Shown here piece by piece: positions 47,548 to 58,700 of a DNA stretch of 64,000 nucleotides. The first letter of the stretch is position 1, and each line of letters opens with the position of its first letter. A program made the position numbers and the translations under genes. The notes below the pieces were generated by a model that worked only from the letters and a program-made list of their open reading frames with translations, ran no database searches and had not been told where the DNA came from. Source of the stretch: Hyphodiscus hymeniophilus (Eukaryota > Ascomycota > Leotiomycetes > Helotiales > Hyphodiscaceae); contig VNKQ01000002.1 of assembly GCA_016508695.1 (NCBI GenBank), positions 310,001 through 374,000 on the forward strand, written 5' to 3'.

Positions 47548-47809
47548 ACTTCAGCCCAGGCTTCGTAGCTACTTACGATCAGGATTCACCGAGTTTCGTT
47601 GCTCTTTTGCAAGAGCATGTCTTCAAGGCTGTGAGGCAGTGCCTTTGGTGGATCTCAGAGATGCGGGCCGTGTCCCTCTCTACCTAGCTCGCTAAACCAT
47701 GTGAGGGAAGCTTCAAATTTTGAGCCCATCGCCTTTTCGCATTTACCTTCAGACCACTTCCACCGCGTACGCATCTCCAACAATCGATTGACAGCAGACT
47801 CAAGCTGCA
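47548..47809. promoter_or_regulatory. Short bidirectional promoter between BET3 and the U5 snRNP WD40 gene
   Basis: Only 262 bp separate the two start codons. It is pyrimidine-rich toward the rightward gene (about 47740-47790). No TATA box is evident, as is usual for housekeeping pairs. Confidence 0.6.
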
Positions 47810-49060
47810 ATGATGGCGTCAGAGAAGCGCCCAGCTTCCGACGACTTCGGCGGAGGGCAAATGGTGGTTAAGAGACCGAACTTGGGGAACAACAGCAAGG
47901 CTCTGGCTACAACTAACCAGTCAGCTGGAAATGGCGCACTCATACAGGCGGTATGTGCACTTCTCGAACGTCTATTGCTCTGTGCTAAACGTGGTGAAAG
48001 ACACTCTTGCTGATGGAGTGGATTAGGCGCCGCGAACGAGTGGACTGAATGCTCCTGTTATGGAGCTCAGTGGTCATTCTGGGGAGGTCTTCTGTGCGAA
48101 GTTTGATCCCAATGGGAATTACATAGCTTCTGGGTCGATGGACAGATCAATCAGTAGGTGCCCATCTATGACTTCGCTGGACTGTTTCGCTGACGTCTTG
48201 CAGTGCTCTGGAGAACTTACGGCACCTGCGAGAATTACGGTACGCTCACTGGCCACAAGGGCGCGGTTTTAGACCTACACTGGTCGCGAGACTCGAGAGT
48301 GTTATTCTCTGCTTCGGCAGACATGCACCTTGCTAGCTGGGACCTAGAAACAGGAACGAGGATACGAAGGCACGTTGGACACGAAGAAGTGATCAACAGC
48401 ATGGATATCAGCAAAAGAGGAGAGGAGATGCTCATAAGTGGTTCAGATGACGGTTATATCGGCATTTGGGACCCTCGGACGAAGACAGCGGTTGATTTCA
48501 TCCAAACCGAATTCCCAGTCACTGCTGTCGCATTGGCCGAAGCTGGCAATGAGCTCTACTCTGGCGGTATTGATAACGATATCAAGGTATGGGATATGAG
48601 GAGAAAGGCAGTGGTTTATTCAATGCTTGGACACACCGACACTATCTCATCTCTCCGAGTATCGCCGGATTCCCAGACTTTATTGTCAAACTCCATGGAC
48701 TCCACAGTGCGAACTTGGGATATCAGACCGTTCGCTCCAACCGAGAGACATATCCGAACTTTCGACGGGGCGCCTGCTGGTATGGAGAAGAATTTGATAA
48801 AGGCAAGCTGGGGATCAGACGGCAAGAAGGTCGCCGCAGGAGCTGGAGATGGTACTGTTGTTGTCTGGAATAATGAGACGGGCAAGCTGATGTACAAGTT
48901 GCCTGGGCATAAGGGGACTGTGAACTGCGCGGAATTGTCCCCATCATCAGATCCTATCAGTAAGTTATGTGCTTAAAACTTTTGAAATCACTTGCTGACG
49001 GTATGCACAGTTCTATCTGGTTCTTCGGATCGAAAACTGCTTCTGGGAGAGCTGAAATGA
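47810..49060 (+). CDS. U5 snRNP-specific 40 kDa WD40 protein (SNRNP40-like)
   Basis: Seven-bladed WD40 protein resembling the U5 snRNP 40-kDa subunit (SNRNP40) of the spliceosome. Four exons: 47810-47950, 48027-48153, 48204-48959 and 49011-49060; phases close to 357 aa, like the human protein. The N terminus KRPASDDFGGGQMVVKRPNL carries a nuclear-type basic stretch. Repeats in order: MELSGHSGEVFCAKFDPNGN, GTLTGHKGAVLDLHWSRDSR, RRHVGHEEVINSMDISKRGE, the TEFPVTAVALAEAGNE blade, SMLGHTDTISSLRVSPDSQT, AGMEKNLIKASWGSDGKK and LPGHKGTVNCAELSPSSD. The short last exon closes the propeller (ILSGSSDRKLLLGELK). Two ATGs occur in tandem at the start (MMAS). Confidence 0.92.
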
Positions 49061-50417
49061 GTGTTGAATGACGTTGGATGGATTTAGGGAGGTTTGCTGA
49101 GACCTGAATCACATGGTTCCGGATCTGGCTTAAGAACCCAGACGTCGGGGTTGATTTACATTGTACAATAACATTGTCCTGCAAGTCGGCAGACAAACAG
49201 AAAAGTTATGGCCCCAACAGGGCCTTCCTGAGAAAGAGGGCAATAAGAGAATGGGGGAAATTGGAGTCGTGGCGCTTTATGTTGGGTTCGGTACCTCTGT
49301 ACTACCTTGCTCGATACTTCGATACCTATGTCCAAGCTGAGGAAAGCATGAATCAACGCCGCATGCATGCGTTGCAAGATTTACCGCCTTTGTAGATTCT
49401 GTTTGGTGATACTGTAGATTGAACCAGACGACAAATGATGAACAGGATACTTCCTTTTGGCAAAACAGCCGGCAATCAACCCTCACATGCAGGTACGGAC
49501 ACGAAAATGAGGACACAACCTGTCGACCTGCTTTCTGCAGGACTTCTTTCTCGAGGCTGCTTGGGAGCACATCGTTTTCTCTCATCGCACTGATGTTCAA
49601 TTGTCAAAGTCCATGCGCCCAATGTGACTGTGCCACGGGGTCACGGCGTGAACAGAAGCCAATTTGTGGGTTTGATTGGACGGCACCTGACATGTAACTG
49701 AAACCGCCTAAGCTCCATGACCTTCATCCTAAACCATCTCAAACCACAATCTGTCAGGAGAAGCTCCTTTTGGGTGGTCTGGCTGTAGGATTTAATTCGA
49801 CAGGAGATTCCCATGTTGCAGGTCCCCTATGTGCCGTACGAAGGCAAGGTACAGGTCGGTGCTTTCCCGACGAAGCTTCCCCGATCCCATGTGTTTGTTG
49901 TTTGCTTTGTGAGTGTATCGAGTCCTACCAAATTCCTTTCTGTTTTCGAGCTTCTTTTCATTTTCAATCGGATTCGTCTGTGAGCGAGCTCTCGGCGTTT
50001 CATAATCCTTCTCTTTCGTCCCTCTCTTGGTTGTTGCTCCTTGCGTTTTTGAACTACACAATTGCATTACCTCCTTTGCCCTACTCGATCGTCCAAACCT
50101 GCACATCGGTCTACGATTCATTGCATGCAATATCTAGAGCTCTGGACCTCTAGATCCTTCGAAATCCTCGATTCGAACTCTCGACCTCCACTCCCTCGAA
50201 CGTTCTCGCTCTCCGTTCAACCCTCATGCATCGGAAATACATCGATCAACAGTCGTCTTGACTGGACCAATCTTTACGCGAGGTGGAACTGTGCTGGACG
50301 CGTTAGTGGCCGACGAAGTAATACAGACTCGATTCTCGAAGGCTATAATCTGGGTACCCGCGACACTGGAAATTGAGGATTCTGCGGACCATCGACAAAG
50401 CTCTGACACAACCCACC
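49061..50417. other. Intergenic spacer (1.4 kb)
   Basis: No gene is recognised. Frames such as 49770-50153 and 49792-50130 are overlapping opposite-strand frames without domains. The pyrimidine-rich stretch at about 50000-50230 is probably 5' untranslated sequence of the next gene. Confidence 0.55.
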
Positions 50418-51671
50418 ATGCCACACACCAGGCAGGGCAATCATAGACGCATCCCGTCAGGTCAAACCTCGAGACGGAATCAACCCTCGAGGTTGGATGG
50501 AGTGAGAATGGGTATCCATTCACTGTTTTCGGGCAGGTCGACTGTAGGGCCAAGAAACCCTACGCCAGACAGCCCAAAGTCTCCCCGCTTCGTGCTGGGT
50601 CTACCCAATTTGTCCACGACAAGACTGAACGTCCCATACCTTACTCGAAGTGCTTCAAATCCAAGTCGTTCGCACAGTCAACGCTCCCAAGCTTCTCAGG
50701 GGACACCATCCTCACTGTCTGCTGAAAGCCCTACAACTCCTATAAGCTCCCGGCCGATCACGCCCAATTCATTGAGAGAAGAACTTGAGGAGCCTACTGT
50801 CTCTGCTGACCAGAGTCATGTTCGAAGTGGCTCTGCTCGGAGGTTCGTGGGTGTTGATCCCGCAGAGCGACATCTAGCAGAGCTTGCGCAAGCGGGAAGA
50901 GAGCGACAAAAGCATAAAAGAAGACATAAGGAGCGGACATGTGCGCCAAAGATTAAGAACCGGAAGATTCGGGCGAAAATATTGATATGCTTTATATCGG
51001 GAATGGTAAGTTTCATCTTCTAAAGGTACGTGGATTTGCATGCTAACCATTGTATCAGTTTCTTACGCTCGTTCTCACCATCTACCTTGCTTTGGCATTG
51101 TCAAACAAGAATGAAAGCGAAGAATTTCACGTCCTCTTGATCCTGATCATTCTGGTTACCACGATATTTTTCTGTCATGCATTGGTTCGTCTCTGCATGA
51201 TGCTCATTCATCCCCCCAATGATGGTGACCTGGAACAACAACTGCCTTCCATGATTGGTCCTGGGGGTTACGCAAACCCTGCAGTGCCCATTCAAGTTGC
51301 GCTTGCACGTGATGAGGAAGCAGCTGGTATTGAGAGCGAAGCCACCAAAACCCCGCCCCCAGCGTATGGCTTGTGGAGGGAAAGTGTGGTAAGTACAATC
51401 GCCGTAATAAGTGCAGCACAAAACTGATTATCTACAGCGGGTCGATCCCAATCGCATCTTTTGGCAACGCAATGAAGCTGCCGCAATGGAGCGCCAGGAA
51501 ACTATCGCTCGTGCTGAAGGCCATCTACCCACAGTCAACAGGCCTCCATCTTACATCTCCGAAGACGGAGTAGACTATGTAATTGAGGCGGCTCCTCGAT
51601 CCATCGCCCCCACTACCGACGGTCCCCTAATTCCTCACCCTCAAGAGAGAGAGCGAGGCTGGCCCAGGTGA
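50418..51671 (+). CDS. Two-TM membrane protein with PY motifs, function unknown
   Basis: Three exons: 50418-51005, 51059-51388 and 51438-51671; phases close to 383 aa. The first 170 residues are Ser/Pro/Arg-rich and probably disordered and cytosolic. A basic stretch (QKHKRRHKERTCAPKIKNRK) precedes two TM helices, about residues 189-210 (ILICFISGMFLTLVLTIYLA) and 220-245 (VLLILIILVTTIFFCHALVR). The C-terminal tail has two PPxY-type motifs, PPAY in TPPPAYGLW and PPSY in NRPPSYISEDG, typical Nedd4/Rsp5 WW-domain ligands. Conserved-looking words include RRFVGVDPAERHLAELA and RVDPNRIFWQRNEAAAMERQ. I do not know a named family. The context is housekeeping genes. An Rsp5-adaptor or cargo role is inference only. 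Confidence 0.8.
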
Positions 51672-52846
51672 TCTCATTTTATTCATATCGATGTCCCTGG
51701 TACCAAATCTTGAGCGAATGAGATGATCTCGGTCTGGAGTTGGGAGTGGAAAGGAGTGTTTAACTTCATGATTTAATTTACGGCTTCTGGAGTTAGAGAC
51801 AATAAGGTAAAAAGTGATCAGGCCCAGGCCATTTGGCCTACTACATGTATCAATAGTATACCTATAAAGAGCAGCCTATCGGTTAAATACCATGAAAGCC
51901 GTGACATCCACCTTTTTGACAACAAATGAGGTCAAAGCTTGATCCTATGACTTGATCCTTAACCCGTCGATTATCGCAAACGGTACTTGGACAGCATAGG
52001 TCTTAGAGCTCGGTGTAGGCTCAATCATGTTTAGGATCCATCTTGAGGTACAGACTTCCGAGACAAAAGTCTTACACGGCTACATAGTAGACCGAAAAAA
52101 ACATGTAGACCGGCCGTTGATCATGCATTTCCGCTGTGCTGTGCAGAATTGGGTAACCGAGTTAATGATATTCGATTCTCTCCACTCAACTCCGGAAGAA
52201 CAGCTGTTTCTAACTGACTAAGTGATAGTATACTTTGATTCTTCTAGTTTTCCTAATCCGTTCCTGTTCCCTTTCTGTATCTGGTTCAGGGGTTTCCAGG
52301 CAGTAGGAAGTGAGCCGCTCGATTCTTCACCCGGTTCTCCCCCTGTCTGCCATTTAAGAGCGCCACTTAAGGGCTAGCGCGAGAAGGAACGTACCGGCGC
52401 TGTTAGACTTTTCGTGACCTGAAAACCATCTCGACTTCTTCAATCAACACAATACTGTCAATTTTACAACGTTGTACAAGGGAGGAAGAAGGAAGTCGGA
52501 AGAAGAAGAAGAAGTTGTGAAGACGGAAGAAGGACAGAAAGCTGGATATTCAGGAAGGAAGCAATGTTAGTACTCATGAGATCCCGCGCCTCGTGCTGAA
52601 CACGTTGCTCCGTTGGTGGATGTTTTTTCTTTGATGGCAAAGGAGGCGCTTCATCTGCTCGCTCTCTCGATTTGGTCCGTACAACATTGCGACAACGACA
52701 ATACCACAAAAGCTCCGAATATCCTACCACCAGAATCTGTCAAGTCGCACAGCATTCATGCATCCTGCAGCCTGACGGATGGTCATGCAACGCCATTTTG
52801 TTGATCTGCCGGCAAAACCAACTTCTCACCATTGTCACAAACGAAC
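51672..52846. other. Intergenic spacer (1.2 kb)
   Basis: No gene is seen. A purine-rich GAAGAA stretch lies at about 52480-52530. The last 200 bp are likely 5' leader of the zinc-knuckle gene. Confidence 0.55.
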
Positions 52847-53934
52847 ATGCCGGCCACTACCGTCGAGGAATGGTTAGATTCCGACCGAGCAGATGAGCCG
52901 CCGCACCGATGCAAGAAGATTATCAAAGAATGGGCAACAGATGACGGCGCATTCATTACTTGCCGAGATACTGACGGCAATGAACAGACACACAAGTTAA
53001 TCGCCATGTCTTCTCTCTCCCGCCGAGCCTGCTATAAATGTGGCAATGTTGGTCACTATGCTGAGGTCTGCTCTTCCGCTGAGCGCCTCTGCTACAATTG
53101 TGAGTACCTGTCGGAAACCTTCTTCAACGAGCTGAGCTGACTGAAACCTAGGCAAGCAACCCGGTAGGTCTTCAGCCTTGCCGACCTATATTCCTCGTAT
53201 AGCTCTGATAAGTTGATAGGACATGAGTCGAACGGATGTCCATTACCGAGAACCACCGAGGCGAAACAATGCTATCACTGCCAGGGTTTAGGCCATGTTC
53301 AAGCTGACTGCCCAACTCTGCGTCTTAGCGGAGCTGGAACCAGCGGGCGCTGCTACAACTGCGGTCAACCAGGACATTTGGCTGTATGTACGCATAAAAC
53401 TATACTATAGACCTCGCTGATGGATGATAGCGCTCTTGCCCAGCTCCAGCTGGTGCTGGACCCATTCCGGGCGCTGGTCGTGGCGCAGGTGTTGCTCGTG
53501 GCGGATTTGGCGGAGGTTTTGTTCCCCGTGGTGGATTCGCTGGTGGGCCTCGTCCTGCTACTTGCTACAAGTGCGGCGGACCTAACCATTTTGCTCGTGA
53601 CTGTGAGCACAAGGCTAAAGCTTTATTGACGATATTGTGCTGACTGTTGTTTAGGCCAGGCTCAGGCTATGAAGTGTTATGCTTGCGGCAAGCTCGGCCA
53701 CATTTCCAGAGACTGCACTGCTCCTAACGGCGGTCCTCTAAATACTGCTGGAAAGACTTGCTATCAGTGCGGCGAAGCCGGGCACAGTAAGCACATCTTG
53801 TTTCGCTCTTGGGTAGAGCTAACATTCTCCTAGTCTCCCGCGATTGCCCTCAAAAGGCTACCAACGGTGATGTACCTGCCGATGCTGTTGACCTCGGTGT
53901 TGCTCCCGTTCCCTCGGTTGCTCCAGTCGCATAA
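52847..53934 (+). CDS. Seven-CCHC zinc-knuckle nucleic-acid-binding protein (GIS2/CNBP-like)
   Basis: Homologue of yeast Gis2/vertebrate CNBP, a cytosolic single-stranded RNA/DNA-binding protein linked to translation and stress granules. Exons: 52847-53099, 53152-53163 (12 nt), 53220-53383, 53431-53602, 53655-53786 and 53834-53934; phases close to 277 aa. Seven CX2CX4HX4C knuckles are complete: CYKCGNVGHYAEVC, CYNCKQPGHESNGC, CYHCQGLGHVQADC, CYNCGQPGHLARSC, CYKCGGPNHFARDC, CYACGKLGHISRDC and CYQCGEAGHISRDC. A Gly/Arg-rich RGG-like linker (GAGRGAGVARGGFGGGF) lies between knuckles 4 and 5. The start is uncertain: ATG 52847 adds 53 residues that look coding (EEWLDSDRADEPPHRC), whereas ATG 53006 (MSSLSRRACYKC, 224 aa) matches the usual family start. 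Confidence 0.92.
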
Positions 53935-53982
53935 TCCTTCTTTGGATCCCACAGGTTGATAGCACTCGATGAGCTATCACAT

Positions 53983-54246
53983 CTACATGTGGCTCATGGT
54001 CATCGGATCTCCTTTTTTGCGTTTGGACATAAGTAATGAATCAATCACCGCTCGTTCTGCATACGTCAACTCGGCATATCGAATTCTTTCAAAAAATAAA
54101 TCACGGACTGCTTTCTCGGCGCCTGGTCTTCCCATGTTTTTCTGGACATGCACACCCCAAAAGCTTTTTACACGATATTCATTTCCTACCTTACAAGCAG
54201 CCCGGTAGATACCTTTGACCATTTGACGATGTTTGACGGGAGACAT
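53983..54246 (-). CDS. Small basic protein of unknown function
   Basis: Intronless 87-aa frame with a true ATG (54246). The reading QMVKGIYRAACKVGNEYRV...WGVHVQKNMGRPGAEKAV...YAELTYAERAVIDSLL is basic and helical and reads like coding sequence. I recognise no family. It converges on the zinc-knuckle gene with only 48 bp between the two stops and is divergent from DMC1. It could instead be an artefact of antisense sequence in the 3' untranslated region. Confidence 0.4.
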   Translation of the reverse strand: MSPVKHRQMVKGIYRAACKVGNEYRVKSFWGVHVQKNMGRPGAEKAVRDLFFERIRYAELTYAERAVIDSLLMSKRKKGDPMTMSHM

Positions 54247-55294
54247 AATACTGCGGTTCTACGGATGAAGATGCCCTTTCTTGGGTATTCTTAGATCGAA
54301 ACCGTATGGAGTGGCCGTAGACGGAGCGATGATGGAGGGTAGAGATGCGAAAGTTGACGGGCGATGGAAAAGATAGATGAATGGAAGTAGTGGGGGAAAG
54401 ACGGCCGGTAGCAACGTGACGAATGGATGCTGAGTTAGTTCATCTAAATTTTCACGAAGCTGCTCTGCTTTCTCCGAGTTTTCATTTGCCAGTCATATTA
54501 TATTCATGTGATCTTCTCTGGTCCTGCTAGTGGAGCAATGTGTGATCTTTGAGTTTGATTAGGAGGCGTCGACTAGTGCATCTCTTGACCCCTTTGCTCA
54601 AGCGCCTTATGTCTTGCACCTCTCTCTCCTGCTTTAAAACGCTGATATTGCTTGTTTCATTGAGAGCTCTAATTGAGGGGTCCCAGAATTTGATCGAATC
54701 TTTCAGATCTTTTGGACCATTCTTACTGCGTCAACTCTCTCTTGACATGCAGCATTACTTTTGTAAGACACTTGCGATCCTCCAATTTAATCGAGATACT
54801 GTCTCGTTCTTCTCTTCTTGTGCTAGACTAGGTTGGCCAAAGACAGAAAGCTTCGAGGGCGTACCTCCTCGTTAGCGTGTCTGCCTTATTGAGGCACCAC
54901 ATCAACTGCCTCCTGCGAAGCCGCAGCCTCGTCATATCCCATCTCGCACGAACACAATTCTACACTCTGCAACACAATCCTGTTCTCCGTCTGTACTCCT
55001 CTCAAGCTCGCCGTCAATTGACTGCAGACGCAACAATTCGGCCTCTTTCTTTATTTCATCCTCTGGTAGAGTCTAGCCCCCATCGCGGATCTCGTTGCAC
55101 TCGTCCTCACAGCCTCCGCCGCTGTCCTTACGCTGGTTCTGCACTACCTTTACGCCATCACAGGCCCTGAGAAACATCTCCGTGCAGTATCAGTCTCAAC
55201 TCAAGAATCTTCCAGCTCGGAAGAGAAGCAGTCCTTACTATATCATTAATCCTTAGCACTGACCGCATTCCGAGCTTCGATCTTACACCCCTTG
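54247..55294. other. Divergent intergenic region before DMC1
   Basis: No gene is recognised. The frame at 54877-55170 contains Arg/Leu-rich sequence without domains. The region should hold the DMC1 promoter; no meiotic control element could be named with confidence. Confidence 0.5.
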
Positions 55295-56883
55295 ATGTCT
55301 CGGCGACCGTCAACCATGGGTGGAGAGTCTGTCTACGATGGTGATGAGGAGGAGATCGATGTAAACCCGACACAAAGTAGCTTTCGCGTTGTTTGCTAAT
55401 GTTCCCCAGAGTGGAATTATTGACATTGATGAGATCCAGAATCATGGCAAGTCGCTTTATCTCCATGGTCTTCACGTGTTTGCTAATATCTCCAGGTGTC
55501 AATGCTGCCGATATTACTAAGTTGAAGCAGCAAGGCATACACACTATTGGTGTAAGCTTTCCACTCTTCATAAGGATGTTCGTGCCTAATACTACCCCCA
55601 GACTCTAGTCGGCTGCACTTCAAAGCGACTCCTCAAAATCAAAGGCTTCTCCGAAATCAAGGTCGAGAAGATCAAAGATGCTGCCAAGAAGCTTGCCGTG
55701 AGTTGCTTTTTCTATCAGTAATTGGACCATTAGTTGACTCTGGATAGCCTTCTGCCAGTGGCTTCATCACTGCTTCTGAGCTTCGTGAGAAACGGAAGAG
55801 ATGCATTAGAATCTCGACTGGTAGTAAGCAGCTTGATAGCATCTTGAACGGGTATGTCATCAAGCTCGTAAAGCTAATTGTCACTGACCTTCACTAGTGG
55901 TTTCCAGACCATGAGCATCTGCGAGATTTATGGAGAGTTCAGTAAATGCTTGGATTATTTCCCTGTGGATATCTTGCTGATTTGGTCAGGATGTGGCAAA
56001 ACCCAGATCGCTCATACCATGGCTGTCATTGCCCAGTTGCCAAAGGAGATGGGAGGAGCCGAAGGAAAAGTTGCATACATTGGTCAGTTGTATTCTTCCT
56101 TCGGCGCTGCTACCTTCTGACTTGTGGCAGATACCGAAGGAACCTTTCGCCCAGAAAGAATTGCAGAGATTGCAGAACGCTTTGGCGGCAAGTCCCAATC
56201 TCCAGTGGCATCGGCTTTTGGAAACTCATGATTGCAGTTGATCCCGATCAAGCTTGCGAGAATATCGTCTACGCTCGTGCTCAAAACAGCGAGGTAAAAC
56301 CTGATTACATGTACAGCTCGCACGCAGATACTGAACCTCCCCAGATGCAAGCTGAGCAGCTTGAAAGCCTCTGCCAAAATTTTGCCACCAATGAATATCG
56401 TCTCCTCATCATTGACAGTGTCATGGCTCTTTTTCGTACAGATTACATTGGTCGCGGTGAACTTTCTGAACGTCAACAGGTTCTCGGTGGTTTCCTTCGC
56501 AAAGCAACACAGATGGCTGAGGAATTCAACCTTCTGGTCTTAATGGTAAGACCTGGCTTTGTCCACTCACTATACTTGGAGCGTTGACTGAATATTGTAG
56601 ACGAATCAAGTCATGTCAGATCCAGGTGCCAGTGCTTTATTCGCCGGAGTTGATGGTCGCAAGCCGGTTGGAGGACATATTATTGCTCACGCTTCTACTA
56701 CCAGAGTTCTCCTTCGCAAAGGTCGTGGTGAAGAACGTGTTGCTAAAATCGTTGACTCACCTGGTAAGCTTTCTTGACTAGATTTCAAATATGACTAGAG
56801 ACTAAAGATAATTAGATTGCCCTGAGCGGGAGGCTACATATATCATCACCTGTGGTGGCATCAACGATCCTGACAAGGCTTGA
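55295..56883 (+). CDS. DMC1: Meiotic recombinase DMC1
   Basis: RecA/Rad51-family strand-exchange protein specific to meiosis, forming filaments on ssDNA at double-strand breaks in the nucleus. Eleven exons: 55295-55360, 55410-55446, 55496-55551, 55602-55697, 55748-55851, 55898-55941, 55990-56082, 56131-56187, 56238-56545, 56601-56763 and 56816-56883; phases close to 363 aa. N-terminal helix-hairpin-helix region: VNAADITKLKQQGIHTIG, LKIKGFSEIKVEKIKDAAK. Walker A GEFRCGKTQ is split between exons 6 and 7; Walker B is LLIIDSVMALFR. DMC1 rather than RAD51 is shown by SDPGASALFAGVDGRKPVGG and the ending CGGINDPDKA. The introns after exons 2 and 8 use GC donors (ATG/GCAAGT and GCG/GCAAGT). The first exon (MSRRPSTMGGESVYDGDEEE) is less certain. 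Confidence 0.92.
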
Positions 56884-57629
56884 TCGAGGATTCCCAACGC
56901 ACCTACATCCGACTTCTTTCATTCGTTATGTTCGTGGCTAGAGTGATATACAATTGCTTCATCTACTACTATGATCTGAGGGAGTTGAATGTTTATTTGC
57001 ATCATTTGCTTAGTGGATTTGCTGATGGAAAGATACCCCTGGGATTATATTGCATATCAGCTAGATATTTCGTCAAATGGAGACATCGGCATATATATTC
57101 CAACGACCGCAAGGTTCCAGTGCTTGGTGGGCGGTGATATTGCTGTATCGCCAGTCCAAATGTGGAAGTTCCCAGTTAATCAAACGGTGTGGCAGTGTAA
57201 ACGCTCATTAAGTTCAATTACTATACTCGCCAGTGCTAGAGATTTGTTGATCTCAGAGAGCGAATCTCTTCCTTTCCATGGGTCCAATAATACTAAGGTA
57301 AGCCTTGCCATCCCAGTCGACCCACTGATGCACGTCTAAGGCTGGGTGGGCTCATGATTGGTTGTGTCTTTACGAACCTACCTGCAGGGCTGACCCACCA
57401 ACTCCACGACGCGGAAGTGAGCATTATATCAAGGTAAGAAAATACATAAACCAGGTTTCCCACTCCCATTCATTGAGTGACCTTCTGTTCCCTTCTGATG
57501 TTAAACAGGAGGTTCTGCCGGTTTCTTGGTTCCATCTAAGCTCTTTCATCTTACCTTTCTACTTTCACAACCTGACCGTCGTTCTTCAAAACAGTTTCCT
57601 CTGAACTCCCTTCCTAGTCGACTGTCATA
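56884..57629. other. Intergenic spacer
   Basis: DMC1 3' region and promoter of the cupin-type gene. No gene is seen; frames at 56989-57339 lack domains. Confidence 0.55.
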
Positions 57630-58367
57630 ATGCCACGAATGCCCACATCCCACCTCCCCATCATCTCCTTCCCCTCATCCGGGACCATCTCTTTCCCCAT
57701 CCCCGCTTCCCCTAATTCACACACAACCTACATTCTTCCACCCCATTCAGCTTTTGATTCCGACCTGCACTGGCACGAGTCCCATACCGAGTACTTCAAG
57801 ATATCCTCTGGCGTCATGCGTCTCACGCTGGAATCTCCCTCGGGAGAGCTCGTCACGTCCTTCATCGGGCCCAAGACCGGAACCGTCGAGATCCCACGCG
57901 GGAGACGCCACAGGTTGAGGAGGGGCGATCACGGAGAGGGGTGGAGGGAGTGGATGGCAGATGGGATGTTCATGGAAGGCGGGAGGATCACGAGAGGAGA
58001 CTGGGGTTTGGAGGTGCGAGGAGAGGAGTGGACGGGGCCTGCGGATGGGAGGAAGGAGGCCTTCTTTCGGAATCTGGCGGGGGTGGTGGGTGAGTCGAGA
58101 CGAGGCGGGGTGTGGAGGGTTTGGGAGAATACTCTTGTGACGATTGGCGTTTTTGCTGTCATGCGGAGGTTTGATAACTGGCCTGCTTGGTTTGGGGAGG
58201 GATGGCTTAGAAGTGTCTGGGGGATCGGATGGTTGGAATGGGTTATTGTTCATGTTGTGCTTGCTGCTGTGTCTTTGGTAGGGGCGTTGCTTGGGATTAG
58301 AGGAGAATATAAAGAATATACTCCGAGGGAGTTGAGGAACACGGAGAAAGAAAGGAAACATATGTGA
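57630..58367 (+). CDS. Cupin-fold membrane protein, function unknown
   Basis: Intronless 245-aa protein. The N-terminal 110 residues look like a cupin beta barrel: HSAFDSDLHWHESHTEYFKI holds the H-x-H and Glu metal-ligand arrangement (HWHESHTEYF), followed by GVMRLTLESPSGELV and TGTVEIPRGRRHRLRRGD, where the usual G-x-x-H strand is replaced by RGRRHRL with a candidate histidine. A hydrophobic C-terminal section (about 195-225, WLEWVIVHVVLAAVSLVGAL) could be a TM helix, with another weaker one before it (WENTLVTIGVFAVM). Fungal cupin-TM proteins of this layout are common and mostly uncharacterised. Enzymatic activity cannot be assigned. Confidence 0.75.
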   Translation: MPRMPTSHLPIISFPSSGTISFPIPASPNSHTTYILPPHSAFDSDLHWHESHTEYFKISSGVMRLTLESPSGELVTSFIGPKTGTVEIPRGRRHRLRRGDHGEGWREWMADGMFMEGGRITRGDWGLEVRGEEWTGPADGRKEAFFRNLAGVVGESRRGGVWRVWENTLVTIGVFAVMRRFDNWPAWFGEGWLRSVWGIGWLEWVIVHVVLAAVSLVGALLGIRGEYKEYTPRELRNTEKERKHM

Positions 58368-58700
58368 TGAGGATAGGAGCGAAGTCAAGTAAGGTTGGAG
58401 ATAAGTAAAGCATGGAGTGGCTTTACTGTATCAACATAAAGCTGTTCTTAGTAACGACTGAAGAACTGCGAGATGGGAATTACGCTCAAGGCGGAGATGG
58501 TGATAAACACTAACTGCGAAGCATATTTTAGATGAAGTGGATACGCTGAGAGCCTGAGATCAATGTTAGATTTCAACATTGGCACTTACGCATGGTCAAG
58601 AAAGTCCAAGGAACTCTAGGTGGGGAATAGTTTTGATTGGAATGTAATTGTGGGTGGGGGTATATATAGCATCACTCGTAAATCATAACTTAACTTCATA
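58368..58700. other. Convergent spacer
   Basis: Region between the 3' ends of the cupin-type gene and the peroxin gene. No gene is seen. Confidence 0.6.

Noticed and set aside
55295..56883. RAD51 rather than DMC1
   Set aside because: The SDPGASALFAG...GRKPVGG loop and INDPDKA ending are DMC1-specific; RAD51 has a different loop and a longer acidic end.
57747..58388. Minus-strand Pro/Ser-rich frame
   Set aside because: Shadow of the intronless cupin-type gene.
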